A stretch of DNA of 22,793 nucleotides from CAZUSC01 sp964622915 (GCA_964622915.1 CAZUSC010000071.1:1-22793); one strand, 5' to 3'. Counted from the first letter of the stretch, positions 8,799 to 17,070 are shown. Notes: generated by a model not told the origin, from the letters alone. Translations and numbers: made by a program.

Positions 8799-10622
8799 AT
8801 GAGTAGTAGTCCCACTAATCTCATAGAAACCATTACGCCATTGCGGACCAATCGCCGCTCGCGTTTTGCTTTACTGTGGCTGCTGATGTGGATAAGTTTA
8901 GGGGCATTGCTGACCCGTAGTTTTTATTTGCAGGCCCTCCAGGGTGCAAATTTTCGTCTGGCGGCGGAGAGAAACCGCGTCGGAATACAAATTATTCCCG
9001 CGCCGCGCGGCATTATTTACGATCGCAATCAGGTCCAGTTAACAACCAATGTTTCTAGCACCGACTTAGTGGCCGATCCGGCGCTGCTACCCACGACGGA
9101 AAACGAGGCTTACTTAGTAGACAACTTGGTCCAAATATTGCCAGCCCTGCGGCCACAAGTAATCCAACTAGCTATTACTAAGGCACGACAGATTCGGCAA
9201 CCGGTCACAATCATTAAAGCCATTGATCATCAAACCGTACTGAAGCTGGAAGAAGCCGGTGATAAAATTACTGGCACTAGCTTAGTATCTTCCTTAGTGC
9301 GGCAATATTCTTATCCACAAGCCGCTGCCCATGTCTTGGGTTATACCAGCGCCGTCACGGTCGAGGACCTGGAAGCTGATGCCAGTTTATATCCCACCGA
9401 CAGCACCGGAAAAACCGGCATCGAGAAGCAATATGATTTGGATTTGCGCGGCCAGGCCGGGCAAGCTTTGAACGAAGTGAATGCCGCCGGGCAACCACAG
9501 ACAGATTTGGGACAGCGCGAGCCAGTGGCCGGCCAGGATATTCAACTAACTATAGATATTCGGCTGCAAAATTTTATTTATTCACTTTTGTCTGAACAGG
9601 ATGATAAAAGACAGCAAGCCGGAAAAAAAAGCCTGGCGGGAGCGGTCGTCGCTCTTGATCCGCGGTCAGGAGAGGTGCTGGCTTTAGTTAGTTATCCCTC
9701 TTTTGATCCGAATGCTTTTTCCCAACCGGCCCAGACACGAGGAGCAGCACGTTTTTTTCAAGATGAACAAAAACCCATTTTCAATCGCGCTACTGACGGT
9801 ACTTATCCTCCCGGATCGATTATTAAGCCCCTGATTGCTGCCGGCGCCCTGGAAGAAAAAATTATTACGCCGCAAACTACCGTGCTGTCGACAGGGGGAA
9901 TTTCGGTCGGTCCCTGGCGCTTTGCGGACTGGAAAGCGGGCGGCCATGGCGTGACCGACGTGAAAAAGGCTATTGCTGAATCCGTTAATACTTTTTTTTA
10001 TTTGATCAGCGGCGGCGACGAGCAGCGCACTGGACTAGGAGTAGAGGCCATTAACAAGTACTTGCGCGCTTTTGGTTGGGGGGAGCCAACGCAAATTGAT
10101 TTACCTGATGAGGCCGCTGGCTTTTTGCCCACCCCACAATGGAAGCAGGACGTTAAGCATGAGCAATGGTACATTGGCGACACTTACCATCTCGGTATCG
10201 GCCAAGGCGATGTCTTGGTGACGCCGCTGCAAGTAGCCGTCGCCACCGGTGCCCTGGCCAATGGCCAGTATCTTTTTACGCCTTATATTGTCGAACAAGC
10301 ATCCCCGCCACAGCAACTACCGATCTCGCCCGCCAATATACAGATTGTGAAAGAGGGCTTGCGGCAGGCTGTGACCGATGGCTCTGGCCGCTCCTTGTCT
10401 GCATTGCCAGTTCCAGTGGCCGGCAAAACCGGCACGGCGCAAATTGGCGGGACAGACGATACCCACGCTTGGTTTACCAGTTACGGACCAACCGGAAACC
10501 CCGAATTAGTTGTGACTGTTTTATTGGAGCGCGGCGGCAGCGGCGATGCCGACGCGGTACCCATCGCCAAGGAAATTTGGCAATGGTGGGTTAAAAATGC
10601 TAATAGCATCATTGACAAATAA
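8799..10622 (+). CDS. mrdA: Penicillin-binding protein 2 (peptidoglycan transpeptidase)
   Basis: PBP2 cross-links new peptidoglycan during lateral growth. Counting from a GTG at 8796, the 608-residue reading has a cytoplasmic N-terminus, one helix (about 25-45), a pedestal domain with APRGIIYDRN, and a transpeptidase domain. The catalytic triad motifs are all present: SxxK as S341-I-I-K in YPPGSIIKPL, SxN as S396-V-N, and KTG at K544-T-G in AGKTGTAQ. I prefer ATG at 8799, which has an AGG two bases upstream; the GTG at 8796 is an equal formal option and adds one residue. It closes the mreBCD module, with a short gap after mreD. Intact active-site motifs suggest the cell makes its own cross-linked wall. 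Confidence 0.95.
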   Translation: MSSSPTNLIETITPLRTNRRSRFALLWLLMWISLGALLTRSFYLQALQGANFRLAAERNRVGIQIIPAPRGIIYDRNQVQLTTNVSSTDLVADPALLPTTENEAYLVDNLVQILPALRPQVIQLAITKARQIRQPVTIIKAIDHQTVLKLEEAGDKITGTSLVSSLVRQYSYPQAAAHVLGYTSAVTVEDLEADASLYPTDSTGKTGIEKQYDLDLRGQAGQALNEVNAAGQPQTDLGQREPVAGQDIQLTIDIRLQNFIYSLLSEQDDKRQQAGKKSLAGAVVALDPRSGEVLALVSYPSFDPNAFSQPAQTRGAARFFQDEQKPIFNRATDGTYPPGSIIKPLIAAGALEEKIITPQTTVLSTGGISVGPWRFADWKAGGHGVTDVKKAIAESVNTFFYLISGGDEQRTGLGVEAINKYLRAFGWGEPTQIDLPDEAAGFLPTPQWKQDVKHEQWYIGDTYHLGIGQGDVLVTPLQVAVATGALANGQYLFTPYIVEQASPPQQLPISPANIQIVKEGLRQAVTDGSGRSLSALPVPVAGKTGTAQIGGTDDTHAWFTSYGPTGNPELVVTVLLERGGSGDADAVPIAKEIWQWWVKNANSIIDK

Positions 10623-10647
10623 AAGGGTACTATACAAAATCAGGTCA

Positions 10648-10875
10648 ATGCTCATATTTACCCCATTGTCATTCTTTGACGTCGGGCATCACAAGGTCAC
10701 ATATAGGGACGTGGCACATTTCGCTGGCTTTTGGATCGGAGTCTATGGAGCCTATCACGCTATTGCCGGCCTAGTAAGCTTTGACTTCCTACAGGCGCGC
10801 TATGGTGCACCAGTGTATGCTTTGGCGATTATTATCACCCTCTTGTCACTCCTGACGCCCCCCACACGTCTTTAG
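10648..10875 (+). CDS. Small membrane protein of unknown function
   Basis: A 75-residue reading frame starting at ATG 10648, preceded by AGG at 10642-10644. It shows two hydrophobic stretches, around residues 20-42 (AHFAGFWIGVYGAYHAIAG) and 53-68 (PVYALAIIITLLSLL). I do not recognise the family. The frame remains open further upstream into the mrdA end, but an earlier start would overlap PBP2 by up to 77 bases. It lies 25 bases after mrdA, and its stop codon sits inside the intrinsic terminator, so it appears to be the last gene of the rseP-mrdA transcript. A role in wall elongation is a guess from position only. Confidence 0.6.
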   Translation: MLIFTPLSFFDVGHHKVTYRDVAHFAGFWIGVYGAYHAIAGLVSFDFLQARYGAPVYALAIIITLLSLLTPPTRL

Positions 10876-10909
10876 CGATAATTACAATGCTCTCGCTGGA
10901 CGTTTTTTT
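10866..10909 (+). terminator. Intrinsic terminator of the rseP-mrdA gene block
   Basis: Two stacked stems can be read: ACGTC (10866-10870) with GACGT (10899-10903), and AGCGA (10874-10878) with TCGCT (10893-10897). An internal loop (TTT opposite G) separates them, and a run of seven T ends at 10909. It overlaps the stop of the 75-residue gene and lies before the greA promoter. Confidence 0.8.
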
Positions 10910-10936
10910 ATTGGCTCAATATGGCTAATATATACT

Positions 10937-10956
10937 ATGTCAAAACAGTATGACAT
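10937..10956. promoter_or_regulatory. Inverted repeat upstream of the greA promoter, possible operator
   Basis: ATGTCA (10937-10942) and TGACAT (10951-10956) form a perfect 6-bp inverted repeat with an 8-bp spacer, 17 bases before the greA -35 element. The form suits a dimeric regulator site, but no regulator is identified and chance cannot be excluded. Confidence 0.25.
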
Positions 10957-10973
10957 CATGTGAAGAAGTTTTC

Positions 10974-11001
10974 TTGACCTGGGTTTCTATTAGGCTAAAA
11001 T
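10974..11001 (+). promoter_or_regulatory. Sigma-70-type promoter of greA
   Basis: TTGACC at 10974-10979, a 16-bp spacer, and TAAAAT at 10996-11001. Transcription should start near 11008, giving a leader of about 67 bases before greA. It is one of the clearest promoters in the window and lies in the gap after the mre-block terminator. Confidence 0.75.
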
Positions 11002-11006
11002 GGCTC

Positions 11007-11041
11007 AACACGCTCTAACCTAAAAAAGGCGAGGTGTTTTT
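11007..11041 (+). promoter_or_regulatory. Terminator-like hairpin at the 5' end of the greA leader
   Basis: AACAC (11007-11011) pairs with GTGTT (11034-11038) and CTC (11013-11015) with GAG (11031-11033), with one bulged G. CCT (11019-11021) can pair with AGG (11027-11029) at the top. A run of five T (11037-11041) follows. The stem starts at about the predicted +1, so it could be an attenuator or a 5'-stabilising structure. Confidence 0.5.
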
Positions 11042-11074
11042 AAATAATAATTTTTAAGCGAGAAATTATTGGCT

Positions 11075-11530
11075 ATGAAAGAGCAATACCTAACAAAAGA
11101 AGGAATGGCTGAATTGCAGGATCGCTTGCAAGTGCTAAAAACTGTTCGCCGTCGCGAGATTGCGGAAGCCATCCATACTGCTAAAGAACAAGGTGATCTA
11201 TCAGAAAACGCCGAGTATGCCAGCGCCAAGGATGAGCAAAATAGGATTGAACGGGAGATCTCCGATTTAGAACTGACACTCAAAAATGCCCAGGTCATTA
11301 AGAAAGTTACCAAGGACGAAGTTAGCATAGGCAACACCGTAACACTGAAGTGCGGCGGTAAAGAGACGACCTACCGTATTGTCGGCTCCAATGAAGCTGA
11401 CCCTCTCTCTGGCAAGATCAGCAATGAATCTCCGATGGGCCAAGCCCTGTTGGGTCAAAAAGAAGGGGCGGCCGTAAATATTCCCACTCCGGCTGGAAGC
11501 ATTGCCTGCAAAGTCATTAGTATCAGTTAG
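11075..11530 (+). CDS. greA: Transcription elongation factor GreA
   Basis: GreA enters the RNA polymerase secondary channel and stimulates cleavage of backtracked RNA. The 151-residue product (from ATG 11075) has the N-terminal coiled coil with the family signature QGDLSENAEYASAKDEQ, which carries the acidic tip residues. A C-terminal FKBP-like domain ends in NIPTPAGSIACKVISI. An in-frame TTG at 11069 would add two residues; ATG matches the usual MKEQYLTKEGM-like start. A TGG lies two bases upstream, in the same position as the AGG of several other genes here. It has its own promoter at 10974. No intrinsic terminator follows; instead there is a 7-bp repeat array. Confidence 0.96.
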   Translation: MKEQYLTKEGMAELQDRLQVLKTVRRREIAEAIHTAKEQGDLSENAEYASAKDEQNRIEREISDLELTLKNAQVIKKVTKDEVSIGNTVTLKCGGKETTYRIVGSNEADPLSGKISNESPMGQALLGQKEGAAVNIPTPAGSIACKVISIS

Positions 11531-11581
11531 AGCTTGTATCTACAACCTGCCAACTACTTATTGCTAACAGCTAATTCCTGG

Positions 11582-11651
11582 TTACTAGTTACTGATTACT
11601 GGTTACTCGTTACTCATTACTCGTTACTCATTACTCGTTACTCGTTACTGG
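11582..11651. repeat. Ten-unit heptanucleotide tandem array between greA and lysS
   Basis: Ten consecutive units of the form TTACTNN occupy exactly 70 bp. The last two bases vary: AG, GA, GG, CG, CA, CG, CA, CG, CG, GG. Weaker copies in the same phase can be traced upstream to about 11540. It is the longest and cleanest 7-bp array in the window. The period is not a multiple of three, and no open frame of note crosses it. Confidence 0.9.
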
Positions 11652-11664
11652 TTGTCGTTATCCG

Positions 11665-11689
11665 CTATCTCGACTATTCTACGAGATAG
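11665..11689 (+). promoter_or_regulatory. Perfect 8-bp hairpin before lysS
   Basis: CTATCTCG (11665-11672) and CGAGATAG (11682-11689) pair perfectly around a 9-base loop, and four T follow at 11694-11697. It may end greA transcription or lie in the lysS leader. The lysS ATG is 22 bases downstream, and a TATATT hexamer (11697-11702) between them could be a -10 element. Confidence 0.5.
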
Positions 11690-11710
11690 ACGCTTTTATA
11701 TTGATAACTT

Positions 11711-13183
11711 ATGGCCGAGCAAAGATTAGAGGAAGTTAGACAAAACCGTCTGTCGAAACGCCAGGCATTGATTGATGCTAACCTTCCAGTGTATCCCGCA
11801 GAAGTACGTCGCACGCACACCGTTCAGGAGGTATTAAAAAAATTTACCGAACTGCTGAACGACGAAACGGTGATTATTTTACTGGGTAGAATAACGTCAA
11901 TCCGCCGACACGGGGGAGTGGTATTCATCGATTTAGCAGATGCCTCCGGTACGATCCAGGTTCAAATTACTAAGGATGAAATAGCAGCCGAATTTTTTGA
12001 ACGCCTGGAATATTTAGACACGGGAGATTGGGTACAGGTTACCGGCCAGCCGATCGTAACCAAGCGCGCCGTAAATTCAGTGCAGGCTCAAGCATGGCAC
12101 ATAATTAGCAAATCGATCCGCCCGCTGCCGGACAGCTGGTATGGCCTGAAGGATCACGAAACTCGCTATCGACAGCGAGAAGTTGATTTATTACTGAATA
12201 AGAAAGTGCGTGAAGTATTCACCATGCGCAGCAAAGTGATTGGCTGGTTAAGAGAGTACTTGACTGGCGATGGGTATATTGAGGTAGAAACACCGGTCCT
12301 GCAAATTGTCCCGGGGGGCGCGACCGCCAAACCATTTCTCACCCATCACAACGCGTTAGATATTCCCCTTTATATGCGAATTGCGGCGGAGTTGTATTTA
12401 AAGCGATTATTGGTCGGAGGATTTGAAAAAGTGTTCGAAATCGGCAACCGCTTTCGCAATGAGGGCATCGACCGGCAACATAATCCAGAATTTACCATGT
12501 TGGAATCACAATGGGCATATGCCGACTATGAAGACTTAATGGACTTCACAGAGCGCGTCTTGGAAAAAATGGTACGGGAATTAACCGGCAGCACAGACGT
12601 AAGCTGGCAGGGAACCGTGCACTCGTATGCGATGCCCTTCAAGAGAATTAACTATATCGAGATCCTTAACAAGACCTTGTCCGTAGATGTTTTAGCCGAA
12701 AAGAATCCAGCTACTTATATTGAGTTTTTTGCCAAACATGATCTGGAGCTGCCCCAGGCGCCCACTTATTATCAATTAGTTGATGAGCTTTACAAAAAAC
12801 TCATCCGACCGACGTTAATTCAACCCACGCTCGTACACGATTATCCAATCGAGATGGTGCCGCTGGCTAAGGCTAAGGTGTCTGATCCTCGTATTGCTGA
12901 AAAGTTCCAATTGGTGATCGAGGGTATGGAGATCAATAATTGCTATACGGAATTAAACGATCCGGTACGGCAACGAGAGATGTTTGTTTCCCAGGAAAAA
13001 AACCGCGCGGCGGGAGATGCAGAGGCACAAAAAATTGATGAGGAATATTTGCGGGCGATGGAGTATGGCATGCCGCCTAACGCGGGGTGGAGTTTGGGGA
13101 TTGACCGCCTGGTGATGCTGCTGACAGATTCCCCTAGTATTCGCGATACCATCCTCTTTCCCTTGCTAAAACCCGAAAAGTAA
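11711..13183 (+). CDS. lysS: Lysyl-tRNA synthetase, class II
   Basis: Charges tRNA-Lys with lysine. The 490-residue product has an N-terminal OB-fold anticodon-binding domain (about 60-150, with LLGRITSIRRHGGVVFIDLAD), and motif 2 in FEIGNRFRNEGIDRQHNPEFTMLE. Motif 3 is in NAGWSLGIDRLVMLL, followed by SIRDTILFPLLKP at the C-terminus, as in bacterial class II LysRS. Length is normal. ATG at 11711 gives the expected start (MAEQRLEEVRQNRL); no Shine-Dalgarno site is visible. It sits between greA and serS, and the greA-lysS order is common in bacteria. I see no T-box leader. Confidence 0.96.
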   Translation: MAEQRLEEVRQNRLSKRQALIDANLPVYPAEVRRTHTVQEVLKKFTELLNDETVIILLGRITSIRRHGGVVFIDLADASGTIQVQITKDEIAAEFFERLEYLDTGDWVQVTGQPIVTKRAVNSVQAQAWHIISKSIRPLPDSWYGLKDHETRYRQREVDLLLNKKVREVFTMRSKVIGWLREYLTGDGYIEVETPVLQIVPGGATAKPFLTHHNALDIPLYMRIAAELYLKRLLVGGFEKVFEIGNRFRNEGIDRQHNPEFTMLESQWAYADYEDLMDFTERVLEKMVRELTGSTDVSWQGTVHSYAMPFKRINYIEILNKTLSVDVLAEKNPATYIEFFAKHDLELPQAPTYYQLVDELYKKLIRPTLIQPTLVHDYPIEMVPLAKAKVSDPRIAEKFQLVIEGMEINNCYTELNDPVRQREMFVSQEKNRAAGDAEAQKIDEEYLRAMEYGMPPNAGWSLGIDRLVMLLTDSPSIRDTILFPLLKPEK

Positions 13184-13335
13184 ACACATGCCCAGTAACA
13201 ACAACTTCATGTTAGCTCGCTCGGCAACAATAACCGTTAGTAAACCTATGATAATCAAGAACAGACAATCTTCACTATTAACCTCAACTTACTTCGCTCG
13301 CTAAGGCGTTGCCGGATGAAGTTTTGTTACTGGGT

Positions 13336-14583
13336 ATGTTGGATATTAAATTCATCAGAGAGAATTCACAGCTTGTAAAAGATAACTTAAGAAAGCGCGG
13401 ATCTAAAGCGAGCGTAGACGATTTGCTACGGGTAGACGAAGAGTGGCGAGCGGCCAGCCAGAAAGTAGACGAGTTAAGGGCCCAAGTTAACGAGGCCAAC
13501 CCCCGCGTTGCCACTGCCGAGAGCAAAGATAAAAAAGAGCTGATTGAACAAATGCGTGCGATTAGCGATCAGCTGAACCAAGCTATACGCGGCGCAGAAG
13601 AGCTAGCAGGGCGTCGTCTGTCTCTCTGGCGATCTATTCCTAATCTTGTGCTGTCCGATGTGCCGGCTGGCGGGGAGCCAGACTTCGAATTGGTAAGTGA
13701 ATCAGCCATTAGGCCGCGCCCCGATGCCACCAAGGACTATTTAACGCTGCTTGGTGATGATATCGATTTAGAGCGGGCTGCTAAAGTATCGGGCGGGCGT
13801 TTCGTATATATAAAAGGCCCACTAGCACGACTGGAGTTGGCACTGGTCTCATACATTTTTGACCAGTTGTCGGCCCAAGAATTTAAGCCCGTAATACCGC
13901 CGGTGCTTGTAAAAGAGGAGGCAATGGCCGGCATGGGATACTTAGACCATGACGGGGACGAGATTTACCAGACACAGGATAATCTATATTTGGTCGGTAC
14001 CAGCGAACAGTCGATCGGTCCCATGCATGCGAATGAGATTTTGGCGGAAGCTGACCTGCCACTGCGTTATGTCGGGTTTTCGGCTTGTTTCCGGCGCGAG
14101 GCCGGCAGCCATGGTAAGGACGTCCGCGGTATTTTGCGGCTGCATCAGTTTGATAAAGTAGAGATGTTTAGTTTTACGACACCGGATAAATCAGAGGAGG
14201 AACATCAGTTTTTACTGAGCCAGCAGCAAGCAATTATGAATGCCCTGGAGTTGCCATACCGCGTAGTCAAATTAGCCGCGCAGGCCCTGGGCGCTCCGGC
14301 CGCCAAAACATATGATATTGAAACTTGGATTCCCAGTGAAGGCCAATACCGCGAAACTCATTCCACTAGCAATACCACGGACTGGCAAGCACGACGGCTA
14401 AAAATAAAAGTTCGTCGCGGTGATGCGGTAGTGCCAGCGCATCTGCTCAACGGCACAGCCATTGCCTTAAGCCGGATACTCATTGCCCTGATTGAAAACC
14501 ATCAACAGTCTGACGGATCTATTAAGATTCCCAGCGCCCTGCATTCATATTTGCCTTGGCAAGCTATTACTCCCAATAGGTAG
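13336..14583 (+). CDS. serS: Seryl-tRNA synthetase
   Basis: Charges tRNA-Ser (and tRNA-Sec where present) with serine. The 415-residue product has the N-terminal tRNA-binding helical hairpin (about 25-105, charged, coiled coil). The class II core carries LVGTSEQSIGPMHANEIL, motif 2 in SACFRREAGSHGKDVRGILR followed by LHQFDKVEMF, and motif 3 in NGTAIALSRILIALIENHQ. I chose ATG 13336 because MLDIKFIRENSQLVKDNL is the standard SerRS N-terminus; an in-frame TTG at 13309 would add nine unlikely residues. The 152-base gap after lysS shows no clear promoter or terminator. ftsQ follows 21 bases after the stop. Confidence 0.95.
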   Translation: MLDIKFIRENSQLVKDNLRKRGSKASVDDLLRVDEEWRAASQKVDELRAQVNEANPRVATAESKDKKELIEQMRAISDQLNQAIRGAEELAGRRLSLWRSIPNLVLSDVPAGGEPDFELVSESAIRPRPDATKDYLTLLGDDIDLERAAKVSGGRFVYIKGPLARLELALVSYIFDQLSAQEFKPVIPPVLVKEEAMAGMGYLDHDGDEIYQTQDNLYLVGTSEQSIGPMHANEILAEADLPLRYVGFSACFRREAGSHGKDVRGILRLHQFDKVEMFSFTTPDKSEEEHQFLLSQQQAIMNALELPYRVVKLAAQALGAPAAKTYDIETWIPSEGQYRETHSTSNTTDWQARRLKIKVRRGDAVVPAHLLNGTAIALSRILIALIENHQQSDGSIKIPSALHSYLPWQAITPNR

Positions 14584-14604
14584 CCAGTGGGGTAAAATAA
14601 GGGA

Positions 14605-15405
14605 GTGAGATTTTTCCCCGCAAAATTTGCTGGTGGGCGTTGGTATCCTTGGCGCCAAAAATTAGTAGAATGGCTATCGCTGATTTTATTAGTGGCTTTG
14701 GTAGTAGGCCCGCTAAGTTTTTTGGGCTGGCTAGTATTTTTTACTAATACTTTTCGCATCCAGGCCGTCACAGTAGTCGACGCCCATGACCACACTCAAC
14801 AAGAAATAATAAGTCAGACCAAAGAGGTGGTGGGACAAAATATTATGTTTATCCAGACGATCGTAATCCAGCAGCGTCTCCTCAATAATATTCCGCAATT
14901 ACGCGATGTGCGTATTGTTAGAAAGCTTCCCGGCACACTGAAAATAATTGCTCAGGAAAAAACTCCGGCTCTCTTACTGATCTCTAGCGGCAAGTACCAC
15001 TTTGTGGACAGTGGCGGCATAGTCTATGAGCCAGCCCGTCTAGAAACATTACCGGGCACGGTCCTGCCCATTATTAAAAATAGTGACGAGACAGCTAAAA
15101 CAACTTTAGGAACACGGGCGGTCGAGCCGACTTTTGTACAATTTGTTCTCCAGGCGGAAGCCAGTTTGCCTGCGGTAGTGGGAGCCCAGGTAGCCGGCAT
15201 CCGTATCCCATCACTATCCGCTCGTGAAGTACATTTTCAATTCGATAATAACTGGGTAGTCAGGCTCGATAGCACACGCAGTCTCGACGCCCAACTTCGC
15301 ATTCTCAAAAATCTGCTCGATTACTCTATCGACCCACAGAAAAAATCCCAGATTGAATATATTGATCTGCGTATTCCCAAGCGGGTTTATTACAAATATC
15401 GGTAA
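14605..15405 (+). CDS. ftsQ: Cell division protein FtsQ/DivIB-like
   Basis: FtsQ/DivIB is a bitopic division protein that scaffolds FtsB-FtsL at the septum. The 266-residue product has a short basic cytoplasmic tail, one membrane helix at about 22-46, and then a POTRA-like domain starting at FRIQAVTVV, where FtsQ proteins have their first beta strand. A beta domain follows, with QLRDVRIVRKLPGTLKIIAQEKTPALLL, a hallmark of the family. The start is GTG at 14605 with a purine-rich AAGGGA directly before it. It is not in a dcw cluster but after serS. The downstream glycosyltransferase gene is convergent, with only 16 bases between the two stops. Confidence 0.88.
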   Translation: MRFFPAKFAGGRWYPWRQKLVEWLSLILLVALVVGPLSFLGWLVFFTNTFRIQAVTVVDAHDHTQQEIISQTKEVVGQNIMFIQTIVIQQRLLNNIPQLRDVRIVRKLPGTLKIIAQEKTPALLLISSGKYHFVDSGGIVYEPARLETLPGTVLPIIKNSDETAKTTLGTRAVEPTFVQFVLQAEASLPAVVGAQVAGIRIPSLSAREVHFQFDNNWVVRLDSTRSLDAQLRILKNLLDYSIDPQKKSQIEYIDLRIPKRVYYKYR

Positions 15406-15421
15406 CATCCGCCTAATCAGA

Positions 15422-16978
15422 CTACCGCGCGTATTTCCTGACAATAATTTCTCCCTGGTAAACAAACACTTCCGGGTATGACCATTCTTGCGCCAATCGC
15501 CACTCCGGCGACAGCGCTGCCTTGCTGCCGCCAAAGCCTGTCGTATCTACCACCCACAGTACTTTGTCCGAGACTTCCGCCACATTCTGGGGCGTCATAA
15601 AATCATCTTCAGTAAAAATTGGTCCGCCGGCAAAGTGAGGAAATTCTCCTGCCTCCGAATATATTTTCGGTATTACTTTACTGCCGTATTCTTCACGCGC
15701 GTAGTGATCAATGGCAAAAAATACGAATGGCGAACTAACCAGCAGTCGCTCGTTGGGGTTAATCTGGGAGAAAACCTGCCGGGCAGCGGCCTGCGCGCCC
15801 GGTTTACGTGGGATATCCAGTTCCTGCCAATAACGTACATAGGCCGCCACAAAAAAGAGCAGTACCGCTACTATTGCCAACCGCCGCCAGGAAGCCCAGG
15901 GTAACCGTAAAAGAAGATGCGCTAAACCTATAAAAATAAATATATTGGCGAATACCAAAAAACGATCCTGGTATAAACTCTGGCCCACAAAGGAAATAAC
16001 GACACTCAACAAAAAAGGAACGGCCCCGCACAAAAGTACTAGCCAATTAGCCTGGCAAATAGGATTGTTGACGCGCCCTTCGCGCCGCCTGGCCCGGCCG
16101 CCATCAAAGGCCAGCCATAGCCACAATACAACTACAACAGCCAAGGGTAATATTGTTAAGCCAGCCGCCGGCCATTGATGGATAGGCAGGCTGGCCGTTG
16201 GAAAAAACATTCGATAAAAAGTATCGGGAATAGACCAGCCGCCAATAGGCGGTACCCAAAAGGCGGCCTGGACTTGTGAATTTTGCCGCCAGAAAGTGGG
16301 TAGCCACGGTGCTAACAGTAGCACTACGGCGCCAGCCGCTGACAGCGCATACCAGGATAGACGCGCTTGCATCATTTCCCCCAAGCGCCAGCGCGTCTGC
16401 GCAATTAAGATGGTGACCACAAAAATTCCCTGGCCTAATACGGTAAGGAGCGCAAAGTAATGGGTGTAAATAAAAGCGGCCGCCATGACGGCATAGGCCA
16501 GCCACCACCACAACCGCTGGGGGTTCCGCCGTACAGCCTTTAATAATAGCCAAGAGGAACCAATGGCCAGAAACGTTCCTAGCGAATACATGCGTGCTTC
16601 CCAGGCAAAGGCCGCTTGCCAACCGGACAGCGCCAGTAGGGCGGCTGCTAATAAACCGACCGCGCGGGAGCGCCAGGCACTAGCCGCAAAAAGATAGGCA
16701 GCCGCAATGGTAGCACCGGCCAAAAAAATGGAAAATGATCGCAGGGCGACAAGCGAGGTGCCAAAGATATTACCCCAGCCACGCAATAAAATGTAATAAA
16801 GAGGCGGATGCACATCGGCGGCAATTCGGGTCATCATTTCCGGCCAGGGGAATTGTATCAACCGCCAAGAAAAAGCTTCATCAAACCACAAGCTGCGCGC
16901 CGTCAGTTGATAGGATCTAATCGCTACTCCGACAATGATGATTAGCAGTAATAACCACATGACTTGGCGGCGATTCAT
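15422..16978 (-). CDS. Membrane glycosyltransferase, GT-C fold (GT39/ArnT-like)
   Basis: Probably transfers a sugar from a lipid-phosphate donor to an envelope glycan, lipid or protein on the outer face of the membrane. The 518-residue product has about a dozen hydrophobic helices. The first external loop carries SLWFDEAFSW (D33-E34), the acidic pair typical of GT-C enzymes of the PMT_2/DUF2723 type. A second motif, VHPPLYYIL, follows near residue 56. A soluble C-terminal part of roughly 130 residues follows the last helix. The only convincing start is ATG at 16978. It is the single minus-strand gene in the first 20 kb. A GtrA-like flippase gene lies nearby but diverges. Donor and acceptor cannot be told from sequence. 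Confidence 0.85.
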   Translation of the reverse strand: MNRRQVMWLLLLIIIVGVAIRSYQLTARSLWFDEAFSWRLIQFPWPEMMTRIAADVHPPLYYILLRGWGNIFGTSLVALRSFSIFLAGATIAAAYLFAASAWRSRAVGLLAAALLALSGWQAAFAWEARMYSLGTFLAIGSSWLLLKAVRRNPQRLWWWLAYAVMAAAFIYTHYFALLTVLGQGIFVVTILIAQTRWRLGEMMQARLSWYALSAAGAVVLLLAPWLPTFWRQNSQVQAAFWVPPIGGWSIPDTFYRMFFPTASLPIHQWPAAGLTILPLAVVVVLWLWLAFDGGRARRREGRVNNPICQANWLVLLCGAVPFLLSVVISFVGQSLYQDRFLVFANIFIFIGLAHLLLRLPWASWRRLAIVAVLLFFVAAYVRYWQELDIPRKPGAQAAARQVFSQINPNERLLVSSPFVFFAIDHYAREEYGSKVIPKIYSEAGEFPHFAGGPIFTEDDFMTPQNVAEVSDKVLWVVDTTGFGGSKAALSPEWRLAQEWSYPEVFVYQGEIIVRKYAR

Positions 16979-17001
16979 GTCTATCAGCGTATCGCGCTTG
17001 C

Positions 17002-17022
17002 CTACAAGCTACAACCTAATCA
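17002..17022. repeat. Short heptanucleotide array between divergent genes
   Basis: Three 7-bp units, CTACAAG, CTACAAC and CTAATCA, lie in the divergent gap between the glycosyltransferase gene and the gene at 17115. On the minus strand two units read GTTGTAG and CTTGTAG, resembling the GGTTGTA pair after frr. Confidence 0.5.
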
Positions 17023-17041
17023 GCCATTCATTAGACAACGA

Positions 17042-17070
17042 TTGGTGATTTTCATTCAATAGAGTATCAT
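17042..17070 (+). promoter_or_regulatory. Candidate promoter of the 178-residue gene
   Basis: TTGGTG (17042-17047), a 17-bp spacer and TATCAT (17065-17070) form a plausible sigma-70 promoter. It predicts a start near 17077 and a leader of about 38 bases. It may also drive the GtrA gene downstream. Confidence 0.5.

Noticed and set aside
11582..11651. CRISPR array
   Set aside because: The units are 7 bp without spacers and no cas gene is near.
13184..13335. T-box riboswitch before serS, or before lysS
   Set aside because: No specifier stem and no antiterminator bulge sequence were found. The pairing of CGGCAAC (13222) with GTTGCCG (13308) is long-range and weak.
16104..16622. 172-residue minus-strand frame inside the glycosyltransferase gene
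   Set aside because: It lies within the GT-C gene in another frame and shows no family motif.
16986..16991. -10 box (TACGCT) before the minus-strand glycosyltransferase
   Set aside because: Only three of six bases match and no -35 lies at a proper distance.
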